Source: Trifolium pratense
Lineage: Eukaryota > Streptophyta > Magnoliopsida > Fabales > Fabaceae
Assembly: GCF_020283565.1 (NCBI RefSeq)
Contig: NC_060063.1
Coordinates: forward strand, 41,128,856-41,192,855
DNA length: 64,000 nucleotides
Direction: 5' to 3'
The stretch's first letter is position 1. Each line of letters opens with the position of its first letter. The translations under genes were made by a program, and so were the position numbers. Shown here in pieces: positions 10,889 through 23,033 of this stretch. The notes below the pieces were generated by a model. That model saw nothing but the letters and a program-made list of their open reading frames with translations. It did not search any database and was not told where the DNA came from.

Positions 10889-13205
10889 AGACAAGATTCA
10901 TACGCGAGTTATTATATCATTCAGGTTTTACATTAAGGTTTTGTTGTAATGAAGAGTTATAGTAGAACCAATTAGATAGTTCAAGTAGTTAATTTCTATC
11001 AGCATGATCTAATCAAGCATGTACTGATGATTCTGTATAATCTGTAGCTTGAAACATATACTTAAATTATTCATGATAGTGCCATGATCATATGGAGCTG
11101 AATTATTGTTTCTTGTGTCAGTTTCAATTTTTTTAACACTGTCTTGTTCTTCATTTCAATTGCATTTACACTAAATAGAATCACAACTATATTCCCTATC
11201 CATCATAAAATAATGTTATAAGTATCGACACAGACACTAAACGCTACACTAACACGTTGATACTTATAATAATTTGAGAAAATATAAAATTTAATGTAAC
11301 CACATGTGACGCCGTAAGCGACCAACACATGTTAGACACCAGACACATCTAATGTGAAATTTTTGGTGCTACATACTATTTGTTCTTGAAAGTAGACAAC
11401 TTTTTAACACAAATCTCTAGACTCTCCTTTTTCCCCCCACATAAAAATAAAAGGCTGATTATAATGACAAAGACTTTAACACACTCTCAGTGAGTGACTC
11501 ATGTGGGCCATTTTGAAAATGTTCAATAAGCATTATAGGGACTTGAAAGCTAATTTAATGACAGCTGCATGAGTGGCTTATTTTGGATGCAACCACTAAC
11601 TCATCTCACACTTGGTTATCTGTCACACCAGAGAGATTTTGTGTTGCAAAATTGGGATGACAGAGAACCTGGATGAAGATACATATCTATTATACCTTTG
11701 TAAGGCCAGACCATATAATGGAAATTTGGAATAGCTAGAGCCAAAACATTTGTGTTGTCAAATCAAACTTTTGTCAAAGACTCCATGATCCTTCCAAATA
11801 ATGCTGTCAAATCAATATCTTCATCTCAAAATCTTGTTAATCAAAACTTTCTATTTCAGTATGTTTTAATCAAAGCATTCTAATACATAACTCTATGATC
11901 ATATCACCCTAAACACTAAATTGAATCACCCTAACCCTATGTTTGAATCAAAGAGAGAAGTTGGTGAGAGAGAAGTTGAAGAGAAAGACCAAATTTCTCG
12001 TGTTTGGTTTGTAGAGAAGTTGGAGAGAGATTACTTAGTTATAGTCTAAATTCTATAAACTTTCTCAAAACCTATTTTACTAGTTCCATCCACAAGACAT
12101 CAATGCAAAAAGGGGGTGAAAGTTGCTTGGTAACAACTTTGAAGAGCATATATAGAGAAGACAAGATAAGGCAAATAAAGTATAACAACAAAATTAATTG
12201 TGACTAAGCCCTAATTGTGACTAAGCCCCCCTCAAACATAGATTAGTTTCATCATAAGTTGGAAGAACCTAAGTTTGTGTAGATACTTTATAGATTTATT
12301 GGAAAGCTAAAGATCCTAATTACAGTGAGTTCGCAACAGAAAAAAAACTAAGTTATAAGAATTAGATGCATGTTTAATCGAATTTTTAGTGTATTGTATG
12401 CTTATTGCTTAGTAGAATGCTAAGAAACTGATCCTTTTGATTACATCTGAGTACTAACTGTGATGATTTAAGATATCTAAGGGATCATAATGAGGATTGT
12501 TTCTATAAGGAACACAATCAAAATTCGTCAATGTTACAAGAACGAAAAATGCAACTTCATGAATAAAAATTAGTGATTTAACAACATGTCTTATATAATA
12601 TAACATACAACATATGAGTTTATTCCCTTTTGTATTATTCAAGTTTGCATTGGGACCAAATCCTAGTTCTTTTAGACATTGTCGAAGAAAAAAACAATAT
12701 ATGTAATACAAAAAGGGTGATTATACAACAAGATATGCAGAAAAGTAGTGTCCATGTGAAAGGACTAATTAACATTCCAAAGTTACAATTATTCTAGCAT
12801 CATATCATATCAGCTGAAAAACTCTCATTTAATTAGTTCCTTGCAAGCTCCTTATATAGTGATCATGCCTTGCTCATGTTGTGCAAAATCCAGAAATCTC
12901 TCCAATTTCCTCATGAAAACTCATTGATTTATCCAAATGAGTCAAAAAGTGAAGAAAAAAACATGATGGAAAGAGTCCATATATAAGCCAACATGAGCTA
13001 GCAGCATATGCATAGTAGGTAGCTTCAAGGTGTCATCGATCTTTTAGGAAGATAGATTGAAAAGAGTAGTGATGTTTAGGATATACGAAGAGAAAGGGTC
13101 GAAAAGAAAGTGTGTCAAAGAGTGTGTCGTTAGCCTTCTCTGGTTGTTATTTATAGGCTATAAAAGAAGACCAAAAGACGAGTTTGTTAGAGAGTGCGTT
13201 GCTTG
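10889..13205. other. Intergenic region between phosphoesterase and RTFL genes
   Basis: The first 150-200 bases are probably the phosphoesterase 3' UTR, and the last 150-200 bases (to about 13030) the 3' UTR of the minus-strand RTFL gene. About 11205-11390 resembles the short MITE-like repeats at 4320 and 15120 (shared GACAC-rich ends and a TACTTATAATAATTTGA-type core). No other gene was seen. Confidence 0.5.
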
Positions 13206-13382
13206 CTAGTCTTCTCCTTGAATGTACCAACAAAGAAGCATTGTGGCACAACGGCGAACGATGTAGAGACGAGCTCGTTGCTCCTTAACCAAAGAAGCAC
13301 ACTTGCTACTAATCCCATTTCTTTTCTTCTTTGCATGAGCCTTTTCTCCTTGCTTGTACTTCAAATTTTGGAACTCAGCCAT
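13206..13382 (-). CDS. RTFL: ROTUNDIFOLIA-LIKE / DVL small peptide, 58 aa
   Basis: The minus-strand ATG is at 13382-13380 and TAG at 13208-13206, giving a single exon of 59 codons. The peptide begins MAEFQNLKYKQGEK, has a basic stretch (KKKR) and carries the RTFL core SKCASLVKEQRARLYIVRRC followed by ATMLLCW. This core defines the RTFL/DVL family: short plant peptides that associate with the plasma membrane and restrict cell proliferation along organ axes when over-expressed. An in-frame TAG lies 18 nt upstream of the ATG, so this is the first possible Met. A TATA box sits about 130 bp upstream. Arabidopsis RTFL9 (At1g53708) lies in the matching block, so this may be its orthologue; which of the many RTFL paralogues it is was not tested. 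Confidence 0.93.
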   Translation of the reverse strand: MAEFQNLKYKQGEKAHAKKKRNGISSKCASLVKEQRARLYIVRRCATMLLCWYIQGED

Positions 13383-13509
13383 GGCTTCTTCTATATGGTA
13401 CTATAAAGTATAATGGTGGATAGAGCTTTTGTTGATTATCAAAGAGGAAACCCCTAAAAAAAAGGCTTGTTGCACAAAGCCTGAGGAAGTACGTGGGGGT
13501 TAAAATACA

Positions 13510-13517
13510 TATATATA
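13510..13517 (-). promoter_or_regulatory. Candidate TATA box of the RTFL gene
   Basis: TATATATA on the minus strand lies about 128 bp upstream of the RTFL start codon. That would put transcription start near 13480 and give a 5' UTR of about 100 nt. Position and sequence are typical; there is no experimental support. Confidence 0.5.
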
Positions 13518-13635
13518 GACAGATAGAAGCAAACACCACACCTAAAAGGAAATGTATTCTCTACGGTCGACATTTCTATCAATCGAGATCTTGACCGTTG
13601 AAGGAAGATCAGATGGATTTGATTTTAAATTATAT

Positions 13636-13997
13636 TTTAAAGAGCATTGCTAGCTAGCAATATCTATTCTTATACTCTTTTTCCAACACTCATTATCTTA
13701 TTAAGTGGAAATCATATTTGAATCCTCCTAGTGTCATTTGTTAGGTCACTCCATACAGAGCAAAACTCTGGCTTTAAATGAGCTCCCCGCTAGTGGACGG
13801 TGGGATTGGTGTCCCTCACATTAATTGTTCATTGAGGCGGATACTGAGTCTTAAAAAAATGAAAATCATGCGGGTCTCACTGCTTTATGTGGGACCATTC
13901 TCAATTTGGTGTGTTCCACATGAATTTCACGCGATAAAAATAGTGAGTATTAAAAAGAGAATATTGGAGTGAGTGAGTGTTGCTAGCATTAGCTTAT
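13636..13997. mobile_element. MITE upstream of the RTFL gene
   Basis: The left end AGAGCATTGCTAGCTAGCAA continues with TATCTATTCTTATACTCTTT. The right end, read in reverse, is TAAGCTAATGCTAGCAACAC continuing with TCACTCACTCCAATATTCTC. The ends are imperfect inverse copies. Length is about 360 bp with no coding. A fragment of the same end occurs near 53130-53165 (TGTTGCTAGCTAGCAATATT). Confidence 0.6.
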
Positions 13998-14074
13998 TTT
14001 AAAGTTTGATTCGATATAACTAACAAATCTTATATCTATAAGGTGTCAAGCCAGTAACAAATCATCGACTTCTT

Positions 14075-14225
14075 AACACATTTTGGGCTTGGAAGTTTAG
14101 AGTTGGAAGTTTGGTCTAACTCAACTCTACAAAACCAGCTTGTAACGCAAGGATTGCTCTCACTTGTAAACACATATTCAGGTCATCTTGCAACCGATTT
14201 GAGACTTCTTAACAGATTTCAATCT
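14075..14225 (-). repeat. TRIM / solo-LTR-like interspersed repeat, copy 1
   Basis: On the minus strand it begins TGTTAAGAAGTCTCAAATCGG and runs to a part like GAGTTAGACCAAACTTCC. It matches, with divergence, 49285-49430, which has the more typical TCCCACATCGGATGTG start. This kind of sequence is widespread in legume genomes. No target duplication was checked. Confidence 0.5.
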
Positions 14226-15099
14226 AACGGCTGACATTTATCTACTTAACTGACTGCACCATTACGCGACTTCACATAAACTAATTCCACATAAAAGTTG
14301 ACTGAAAAAATGGAGTAAAATTGAAGTGAACGTGGGCAAGCTCGAAAAGTGAGGGATTTGCAGGCTTTAGAGGGTTTAATTTTCAAGGAAGTGAGTGAGA
14401 GGGAATGAACATGGTCTCATATTGAACATTTTTTTAACTTGTTAATGAAATAAAGTAATACATAACTTATGTTACCAATGTAATAAAAGACTAAGTAATG
14501 TTGCAAAACAAGAAAAGGTTAATTAGAAAAGTGGCAAAGTTGAACATGAAAAGAGGGAACACTGCTGTAATGGAGACAAAGCCATGGGAACAGGAACCCG
14601 GCAACCTTACCTCAACTCTTAGGTGGATTGGAGTTTTTGTTGGATTCTAAATTTGTTAACTCCCAACAACAACATCTTTCTTTGTTACTTCCAAATTATA
14701 TGTCCAGCTGTTTAATTTTATGTATTAATTAATTAATCATAGTTTGTTAATACAAGACATATTCTGACTCATGAGTTTAATATATTGGCAACTATGTGGT
14801 AGTAGTAATTAGTGTTATGATAAAGATATTGTCACATTTTTTTAACATGTTATCCTTTGATGAATGTTGATATGGATTGTGTTTGGATTTACTTTTTCTT
14901 TGGTTGTTTTATTATTGGTATGTTGAAGATTCACCTTAGTGATTAATGATATAGTTGAGATTGTGGTCTTAAGAGTATTCTCAATGCATGTTCTTACTAT
15001 ATTAATGGATGTTAAGAGTATGTGTCACATGTAAAGGGATGGTACTTAGTAGAACATGTTCTTGCAATATTCTTAATAACATTGTGTTTTTCTCTCTCC

Positions 15100-15400
15100 T
15101 CTACAACCTATAAAGAAATGTCATGCATATCATACACGACACGAACATTTATATTTGTAATAATTTGAAAAATAGAAGTAATTGAATATAATCATATATG
15201 GTAGTGTCGTGTTGGTGTGAGACATTGACACATGTCGGACACCTGACACACCTTCAATCTAAAATATTGGTACTACATAGTCTATATAATTGTCATTTTT
15301 TTTGCAATAAATTTCTTATCTCTTGCCTAATGATATCTCTTGTGGTTGAGTTAGGTTCAAATCTAAAATATTGGTACTACATAGTCTATATACAAAAATT
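15100..15400. repeat. MITE-like piece plus 35-bp direct repeat
   Basis: 15120-15260 carries ACACGACACGAAC ... GTGTCGTGTTGGTGTGAGAC ... GTCGGACACCTGACAC, the same style as 4320-4460 and 11205-11390. The phrase AATCTAAAATATTGGTACTA with its CATAGTCTATATA tail occurs at about 15258 and again at about 15361. Probably a partly duplicated MITE. Confidence 0.5.
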
Positions 15401-15918
15401 GATGAAAAAAAATAGAAACAAAGAAACGAATAAAGAAAGAAGGGAGATCGCGGTGTTGCCGCCGTAACAACCGTCGTGCGTGCGGTGGCGTTCATCTCTT
15501 TCAGTGTGGTCTCACCTCCACTGTCATACTCTCTCTCTCTCCCCCTCTGCTTGTGTGTTTCTCCTTCTCTCTTCCTCTCTAGTTTTTTAGATCTGTGCTT
15601 TTTACATGATTGCAAATCGCAGAATAAGAAAGGGATGGAAGTTTACGGCCGCAACTCCACCACGTGTGTCGGCGCGTTTTGACCGCTGTACTCTCACGCT
15701 CTTTCTCTCTGTTTATCTCCCCCTATTATTTATCAATTTGTTGATGTGTAAATTTTATAGAATGAAATCATGAATCTAAAAATTGTTCCAATTTTGTGAA
15801 ATCTACAAAATGAAATTGAATTTGGGGTTGTTGATATTAACAATAAGAAATTGGTCCGAAAAGAAAAGAAGAAAAAAAAAAAACACACTAAAATTTGGTT
15901 TTGGATGTAGACATCCGG

Positions 15919-16694
15919 TTAAATAATCGGTTTTCGTATATGGATAACCAACCAGATGTAAATGGATTGGTTAAATACCACTTTAGAATTATCCGGATTT
16001 TTAAGACCGGATCTGGATGTGGTTATGGATTTGACAATGTAATCAGTTATTTTGCACACCCCTAATTTTATGATGGTACGAGAATTCATCATAGATCTAT
16101 TGCAAACTTTGCATTCAAATATCCGGCCTTGAACACTAGGGTATGTATGATAGATCTAAATTGACTAGTCCAAACCCAAATTCTAAAATGTTGAATCTTG
16201 TCCATCTGTGAGATTGAATGATCACCATTTTAAAATACTAATAATACTATTTTAAAAATATTCAAACCGATGAAACATATGAATCATAGTTTAACTACTT
16301 TAATTAAATAATCGGTTTTCGTATATGGATAACCAACCAGATGTAAATGGATTGGTTAAATACCACTTTAGAATTATCCGGATTTTTAAGACCGGATCTG
16401 GATGTGGTTATGGATTTGACAATGTAATCAGTTATTTTGCACACCCCTAATTTTATGATGGTACGAGAATTCATCATAGATCTATTGCAAACTTTGCATT
16501 CAAATATCCGGCCTTGAACACTAGGGTATGTATGATAGATCTAAATTGACTAGTCCAAACCCAAATTCTAAAATGTTGAATCTTGTCCATTTGTGAGATT
16601 GATTGATCACCATTTTAAAATACTAATAATACTATTTTAAAAATATTCAAACCGATGAAACATCTGAGTCATAGTTTAACTACTTTAATTAAAT
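15919..16694. repeat. 385-bp tandem duplication, 2 copies
   Basis: Copy 1 starts with TTAAATAATCGGTTTTCGTA at about 15919 and copy 2 with the same words at about 16304. The period is 385 bp. By eye only about four to five substitutions separate the copies (for example CCATCTGTG versus CCATTTGTG, and ATATGAAT versus ATCTGAGT). It is therefore recent. Non-coding. Confidence 0.93.
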
Positions 16695-17155
16695 CATTCA
16701 AATCAGAATAAAACTACAATTGAACCGTCAAATTAACTGAACTGCAATAAAATCCGGTTCAAGGTTCAACCAGTTGAACCGTCTAGAGCACTTTCAAGAA
16801 GAATTAACATCTAATGTGAAGTACTCAACTTATGTATATGTGTTTGACCATGATCAAGACCATGAGAATGCAAATGAGAATCAAAAGATGCTAACTAGAT
16901 AACTAGATAGACTCATTGATAACTTAGTTAAATTGGTTAGTTCATGAGTTGGTAAAATTTAGATAGCTGGCTTCCAGCTTCCAATGATATCCCAAAAGCT
17001 TGGATTCCAAACATATATGATCTGAAGAAAGATATGTGTAGGTGACAAACTTAATTTCACCATGAAATATTTGATTCATTGCTGGCATCTAGGATCCAAC
17101 ACCCTAATTCTGCATTGGTTTGAGCTTGGTCAAAGTATGGAAAATATGTCAAGAA

Positions 17156-17466
17156 AATTTGATTCTACTTATATATGAAATAATTGTTCAAACACATGTC
17201 ATTATATTTTCCAATTGCATCTAAGCTATTTATTTTACATTGATATGTTCATTATACAAACCAGTTTTTATAAAATTAATGGCATAGATATCAGAGTGGA
17301 ACTTCTGATAAATTTGATTCTACTTATATATGAAATAATTGTTCAAACACATGTCATTATATTTTCCAATTGCATCTAAGCTATTTATTTTACATTGATA
17401 TGTTCATTATACAAACCAGTTTTTATAAAATTAATGGCATAGATATCAGAGTGGAACTTCTGATAA
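17156..17466. repeat. 155-bp tandem duplication, 2 copies
   Basis: AATTTGATTCTACTTATATA begins at about 17157 and again at about 17312. The unit runs through TATCAGAGTGGAACTTCTGA. The two copies appear identical over the period of 155 bp. Non-coding and recent. Confidence 0.93.
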
Positions 17467-18827
17467 TTTCTATTATCATATAGTGTTTAGATCATCTAAA
17501 AATAATTTATTATTCTATTCATTTTAAGAACATAAGTTTATAATTAAATAATAAAAGCATATTAAGATAAAACATGCATTAATCCATTCCATGATACAGT
17601 GATAATTTTCAAATGGTTTTGAGTGTTCTGGCATTAATCCAAAAACATATGTATTGCCAATAGAGATGCACACCATGCACACCTTGCACAGATGAAACGG
17701 TTAAGTGTGTGCGCTCTTCAACTCTAACGAAGTTTGGACCGATTCTATATACATTATCGTTGGTTTTTTAATATGGTCGAATTTCACAATAACTTTAAGT
17801 GGAGCTATGGTTGTTTATTGGCATGGTTCGAAAGTTATGTTCCGAAACATACCCGGCGGAAACTATCTTTTTTGAATTGGGTTTAAGAGCAAAAGTCAAT
17901 TTTTAAGGCGCTTATGAGCAACTTAGGAGGTCTAAAGAATAAAATTCTATCAGAAGTAGCTTAAATACTTAATGCAGTGACCTTTCAAATTGAGTGTTGT
18001 AGGAGACTAATTTCAGACCCGGCCCAAACATACTCAAACCCTTATTTTAAGTCCACCTACAACAAATATATTGAGTTATTTTCTCACCCCCCATAATACT
18101 TAAAAGTAAATTACACTACTCTCCCTTCTTTTGCAAAATATAATAGAGAGAAAATTACACTCCCTTTCTTTGAGAGAAACTTGAATTTCATTCTCTCCCT
18201 CCTTATAGTAAAACATATATTCTCTCTTTTAATAAACACTCTATTTTTGAGTTATAAGGATTGATCATCTCCAGGCTGGAGCAGTGCTGACCATTAACAA
18301 GTGCAGACAGCTCTATGCTGTTGGGCCTTCATTTTAATGAGACCTCCAAAAAATTATTATAAGGTAATAGACCTTTAAAAAAATAAAAAGGCTCATTTAA
18401 AAAAGGTCTAGTTTTTTTTTAATTTGTTTTTGTTAAAAAAAATTAAAAGACGCAATCCAAGGTTGAAGATTATTAGTGTTAAAAAAAGGGCAAATGTAAT
18501 AAAAATAAGAAATTCCCTTCTCTCAACACATCACCGAGAATACGTATTAGCAGTCACGGTCTCGCTTTCATAGTCTCACTCTCTCAACACACATGAATAT
18601 TTTTTATGTTAGTTACATGGGTGATTTTTTTTATATTATTAATGTTATTTACAATTTCAATGAGAACTATTTTAATTATTTTTGCATTTTTAATATATGG
18701 GGTCAAGCTACCAAATAGTCAGAATCGGCCCTGCTTTTCAGACTAACGATTTGAATGATAGTGGAGGTAAAAACATTCTTGTAATCAAGGGTTAACTCAA
18801 TCAAGTAAGAGTTGTCTCTATTTATTT

Positions 18828-18990
18828 ATTCCTTCCTCACTTATTGTATATTTACGAGAAAAATAAACACAAGTGGTGGATTAGTCAGACTCATTAATGG
18901 GTCTACTTATTAAAATGAGTTTCATTAACTCATCACTTGTGTTTTATCTCTCGTAAATAAAAAATAAATTAAAAGTAGATAAGTGGAGCA
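18828..18990. mobile_element. MITE-like inverted repeat
   Basis: TTTACGAGAAAAATAAACAC followed by AAGTGGTG (18851-18878) pairs with CATCACTTGTGTTTTATCTC followed by TCGTAAA (18931-18957). Weaker pairing extends outward (CCTCACTTATTG against GATAAGTGGAG). It could fold into a hairpin with a loop of about 50 bases. Non-coding. Confidence 0.6.
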
Positions 18991-19260
18991 AAACCGACTT
19001 CAATTCATTTGTCTATATCGAGATTGTTACACTAAACATTTATGTTACCCGGTTTCAAACTTTGAATTTCACATTTATGTGTGTGGAATTTTCAAGTGAG
19101 CTACTTCATCCTCAGACAAACACATGTATGTAGTTCAGCCCCTCAAGTCATAGCGGGATGGGCCGAGTTACTCCATTTAACAACTCTACATTTATATAAC
19201 TCACAATATTTTTACTTAACCCTTTAGCTCAAGTAGTTAAGTTACCCATCCCTTCCCATA

Positions 19261-19352
19261 AAATACAATAGTTTAATTAATTCTTTTTTATCAGTTGATT
19301 GCACATAATACAATAGTTTAATTAATTCTTTTTTATCAGTTGATTGCACATA
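19261..19352. repeat. 45-bp tandem duplication, 2 copies
   Basis: ATACAATAGTTTAATTAATT with TTTTTATCAGTTGATTGCAC begins at 19263 and again at 19308. The copies look identical. A short (AT)n run follows much further on, at about 19972-19995. Confidence 0.9.
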
Positions 19353-20526
19353 AAATTAATTAGATATCATTTAGACAAATAACTTAAATAAATTACTTTA
19401 TAAGTTTTTTATGGAAATTGTCATCTCCTTTATAATTAGCTAAAAAACATGGAACTGAACTGGACAAATTAGGTAGCAAGAGACAGGACAAAAAATATGG
19501 AACTTTTTTGTCCCTCACTGAACTACATTACAACTTTTTGTCTACCGTACAACTATAAAAAATATGAAAATGCTCATTTTATTGTTGAATATAAAAATAT
19601 TATCGTTCTATATCTCTCCGGTATAGTTTTGTTTTGTCCTGTATTATCTTGTTTTGTTAGTCCTTACTATTTTAAGTGTGCTATAATAGAAACAAAAATC
19701 ATAGGATGGTTGTATAGTGTTTAAAACTGAACACTGAAACCATTTTTGGAGATGATATAAAACTGCTATATAATATTAGATGATATTGTGAAATTGAAAC
19801 CAATTTTCTAATCACAAATCTGTGATATTGATGTTGCTTGCATAAACACAACTCATTACGCGCAATGCTGACCTTATTTTTCAACATATTTAAACCTTTG
19901 TATCACCTTCATATGTCAATGTCTTACTCACCACCACCATATATTTTTTTTAATTGGCATATTACTATATTAATATATATATATATATATATATAATACA
20001 TCATGGTCTCCAATATAATCATTCCAATACTCAAATTAATTATTGACCCGTCATTGTATTGCAAGAAAAGAAAAAGGAATTATAATATAAGGCCTTGTGT
20101 TGTGTTTCTTTAAGAAAATTGATGATGTTGGTTAAAAGGTCTTTCTTTCTACCATAATAAAAGATTAACAAAGTATCACGCTAAAGTAAGAAATAAGATA
20201 TATTAACATTGCTTTGTTTTGTTTTACAATTTTTCCTATAAATGTTTCATTGTTTTGGTGAAGATTCAGTTTATTTCCTTTTAATTTTGCTTATGTTCAC
20301 ACTTGACAAAAATTATTACAGAGTTTTAGAAACTTTGAATCATTTATTTTTTAATTGTTATTTTTTATTCGATCTCTCTAGAATAAAAAATTTCGGTGGT
20401 TACAGGATCCTCTCCCGTTCATATTTCATCGGAGGTGGTCCAATTTAATCTCCACCTTTCAATTTTTTTTTTATTTGAGTGAACAGTGCACAAAAAAAAA
20501 ATTGAATGTAACAGGAGGTATATTTA

Positions 20527-21917
20527 GGAGGGTGTATTGGATTGAGATTTTATGAGACAATTTTGGCAAAAAAAATCTGGATGATTTTATTGAATTATAT
20601 TAATTTTGTGAGATTTTAAAGACTTTTTTTACAAGACATTTTTACAATCAAGATTTTTAACACACGATTTGAATGAATTTTGAGAGATTTTTTCAAAAGA
20701 CTTTTTATTTTTGGGAATGCAAATATTTAAACAAAAAAATAAAAACTCTTACTTTTTTTTACGTATATGTTTCTAATCGGTAACGGACATAAGGGGGGAC
20801 AAGTAGGGGTTGAGCCCCCCCCTCTTGTCAGTCATATTTTTTTTCTTCATAATATACTTGTTCTTGATACATACTACATAAATTGATATTTGATAAATGT
20901 GTTAAAAGATTAGTAACGACCGTTTGGTGCAAAACATGCACCCACAATATAGTAATTGTAACAATTTACTTTAAAATATTTTGATAATATATATTATACA
21001 CTATTAAAGTCCAAATTCAATTCTTCACAAAAAAAAAAAAAAAAAAACAGTCCAAATTCAATTAAGTTAATTCTGATTGTTTGCTATAAGTGAAAGATTA
21101 TTTTCTTGCTATATGAAGATTGTGAAAAATAGGTCGAGAAATAAGATAGAAAATGAATTTCAAACTAATTAATACGGTTCAGTTGTTGATGAATTTTATG
21201 ATATAGAACAATGTCGTGTACAATTTAGATAAACAACGTAATGCATTTTTTATTTTTTATTAACCATATTTAAGTACTATTATAATTATTATGATTTATT
21301 TAATTTTTATTATTTAATTATTTCGGCCCCCGTTTCATAGATTCCTGGATCCGTCCCTGTTTCTAATCGCTAATAAAAATGTCACCACCACCACCACCAT
21401 TGATGGGAAACAGAAGCAGATGAATGTGACGAAAAAAATTCGTTTGCTGTAAAAAGTTGTAATGAATCAAAAGTTTGTGAAAAAGATGTAGAATTTGTTA
21501 AAATATTTTTTTGCAAAAAAAATATATTTGATAGGTAATGAAGAAGAAGAAGACTGGTACAATGATGATGAAAGTAAAAAGTCTTGGAGAGTTCAAAAAA
21601 GTCTGAAGGTTTTTGGTGAGATTGTTGAAAAAGTCTATCAAGTGTATTTTCAACTAAAAAGTCTCTCATAATCCATTCCAAAGACGAATTCATCAAAATC
21701 GGTAGACTTTTGAATACCAATATACATTTTAAAAGTAGTAACAAATCTCAATTGAATACCAACGGATTTTGTTGTCCTGAAAAAAAAATCATGTTTATCT
21801 TAATTAAATACCACAAGATTTATTGAACTTTTGTAAAAGTCTTGATAGAATACCTCAAGATTTTTTTGTCATAAAAAAGTCTTTTAAAATCCCATGAAAT
21901 TCCAATCCAATATACCC
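20527..21917. mobile_element. TIR element interrupted by a nested insertion
   Basis: The left end is GGGTGTATTGGATTGAGATT. The right end, read in reverse, is GGGGTATATTGGATTGGAAT. Interior words such as AGATTTT / AAAATCT and AAGACTTTTT / AAAAAGTCTT recur in inverted orientation. Without the 579-bp inner insertion and its extra target copy it would be about 800 bp. There is no transposase. Its terminal style recurs widely in legume MITE-like repeats. Confidence 0.65.
20780..21358. mobile_element. 579-bp insertion with 11-bp target duplication
   Basis: GTTTCTAATCG occurs at 20769-20779 and again at 21359-21369, directly flanking the segment. The insert starts GTAACGGACATAAGGGGGGA and ends CCTGGATCCGTCCCT. 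The ends show a loose inverse relation (GGAC...GGGG against CCCC...GTCC). It holds a run of about 19 A at 21028-21046 and no ORF. Class uncertain: a non-autonomous TIR element, perhaps MULE-like, is possible. Confidence 0.75.
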
Positions 21918-22529
21918 CCCTTAATTGGAGAGGATATGCTCTCGTGTTAATGGTATGTTCTTAAATGTCGTTGATGATCATATTTTGCAATTTTGCAATG
22001 TTGTTTAATAGTGACTAATGACTAATCTTGAACCCTTAACCACTATTTAATGTTGGGGTGCTCGCGGTGCGGTTTGGTTCGGTTTTGAGAATAAAAGTCA
22101 TCCTAACCGCGAGATAAAAATGCATGTTGTTCGGTTTGTTTTTAAAAAGTCATCCAAACTAAACTAAACCGATTCTTTTCCTTAAGAATCGGGGTGTTAT
22201 AACTTATAAGTAAATATGAACTATACTAGAATCTTTTTCCTTAAGACTATTTTTGTCTTTCACAAATTTTAGACGGAACTATTCAGTCCATGATAAAAAT
22301 AAAATTCAAATTAATCGAGCTTCATAAATTTTTGACGGGTCAATTTAGTCTCTAACAAAAAAAACTTAAATTAGTTTCTGATATTTTTTATACCGGGTAT
22401 AAACTAATATGCGACTTGTTATGACAAAGGAATTAATGTGTTCACACTATGTAAATATCATACTCCCTACATGCAATATATCTATCAACTTCTTATTTAT
22501 TTACATTGTTAGTATAGTTATTGATTTTT

Positions 22530-22660
22530 TTTAAGTAGCTTAGTGACTAGAAAATCTACCTTAAATGTAAATAAGTGGAGTGTCCCGGGTTCAAATCTGA
22601 ACTTCTGAACATATAATGCGATTTCTCTACCAACTAAACTAAACTTATAAATTGTTTAAA
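22530..22660 (+). mobile_element. SINE fragment
   Basis: AAGTAGCTTAGTGACTAGAA is A-box-like and CGGGTTCAAATCTGAAC at about 22584-22600 is B-box-like. It resembles the copy at 6308-6422, including the ACCAACT(A/G)A-type 3' part. Decayed. Confidence 0.55.
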
Positions 22661-22923
22661 AAAAAAACAAACTAAGCTTATAAGAACGTTATTGAAATAT
22701 TTTTTTGAATATATAAATAAATGGTAAAACTTACTAGGATACCGTAATTGTATGTTCTTTACTATAAATGTCTTCTTTTATACAGAAAATATCTTTACCT
22801 TTACTATGATCTACAAAGAATCTACAAAAAAGACAACTAAAAATTTATATTTAAGGATACTTAATGTATTTGATTTTTTTTTTTATGATGATGATATTGT
22901 TACAAAGTTTCTATCGTCGTTAG

Positions 22924-23033
22924 CAATGACTAATCTTCGTCGGGAAACCTGTGGGGCAAACAAGGTAGGTTTTCTCTTACCAACTGCATTTTCTTCATAT
23001 GCATGAGCCAAAAGACCTGGACCAATTCATAAT
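22924..23033 (-). mobile_element. SINE fragment, second family
   Basis: ATGACTAATCT, GAAACCTGTGGGGCA and GACCTGGACCAATTCAT on the plus strand match, in the same order, the longer copy at 47629-47772. On the minus strand it starts at the tRNA-like side. The B-box part is missing here. Confidence 0.55.

Noticed and set aside
12004..12711. Short frames of 67 and 85 aa
   Set aside because: No motif, AT-rich, and no splice or promoter context.
15316..15682. Overlapping 99-aa (-) and 68-aa (+) frames
   Set aside because: CT-rich low-complexity sequence, no motif on either strand.
21382..21744. 120-aa minus-strand frame
   Set aside because: Lies within a non-autonomous TIR element and has no known motif.
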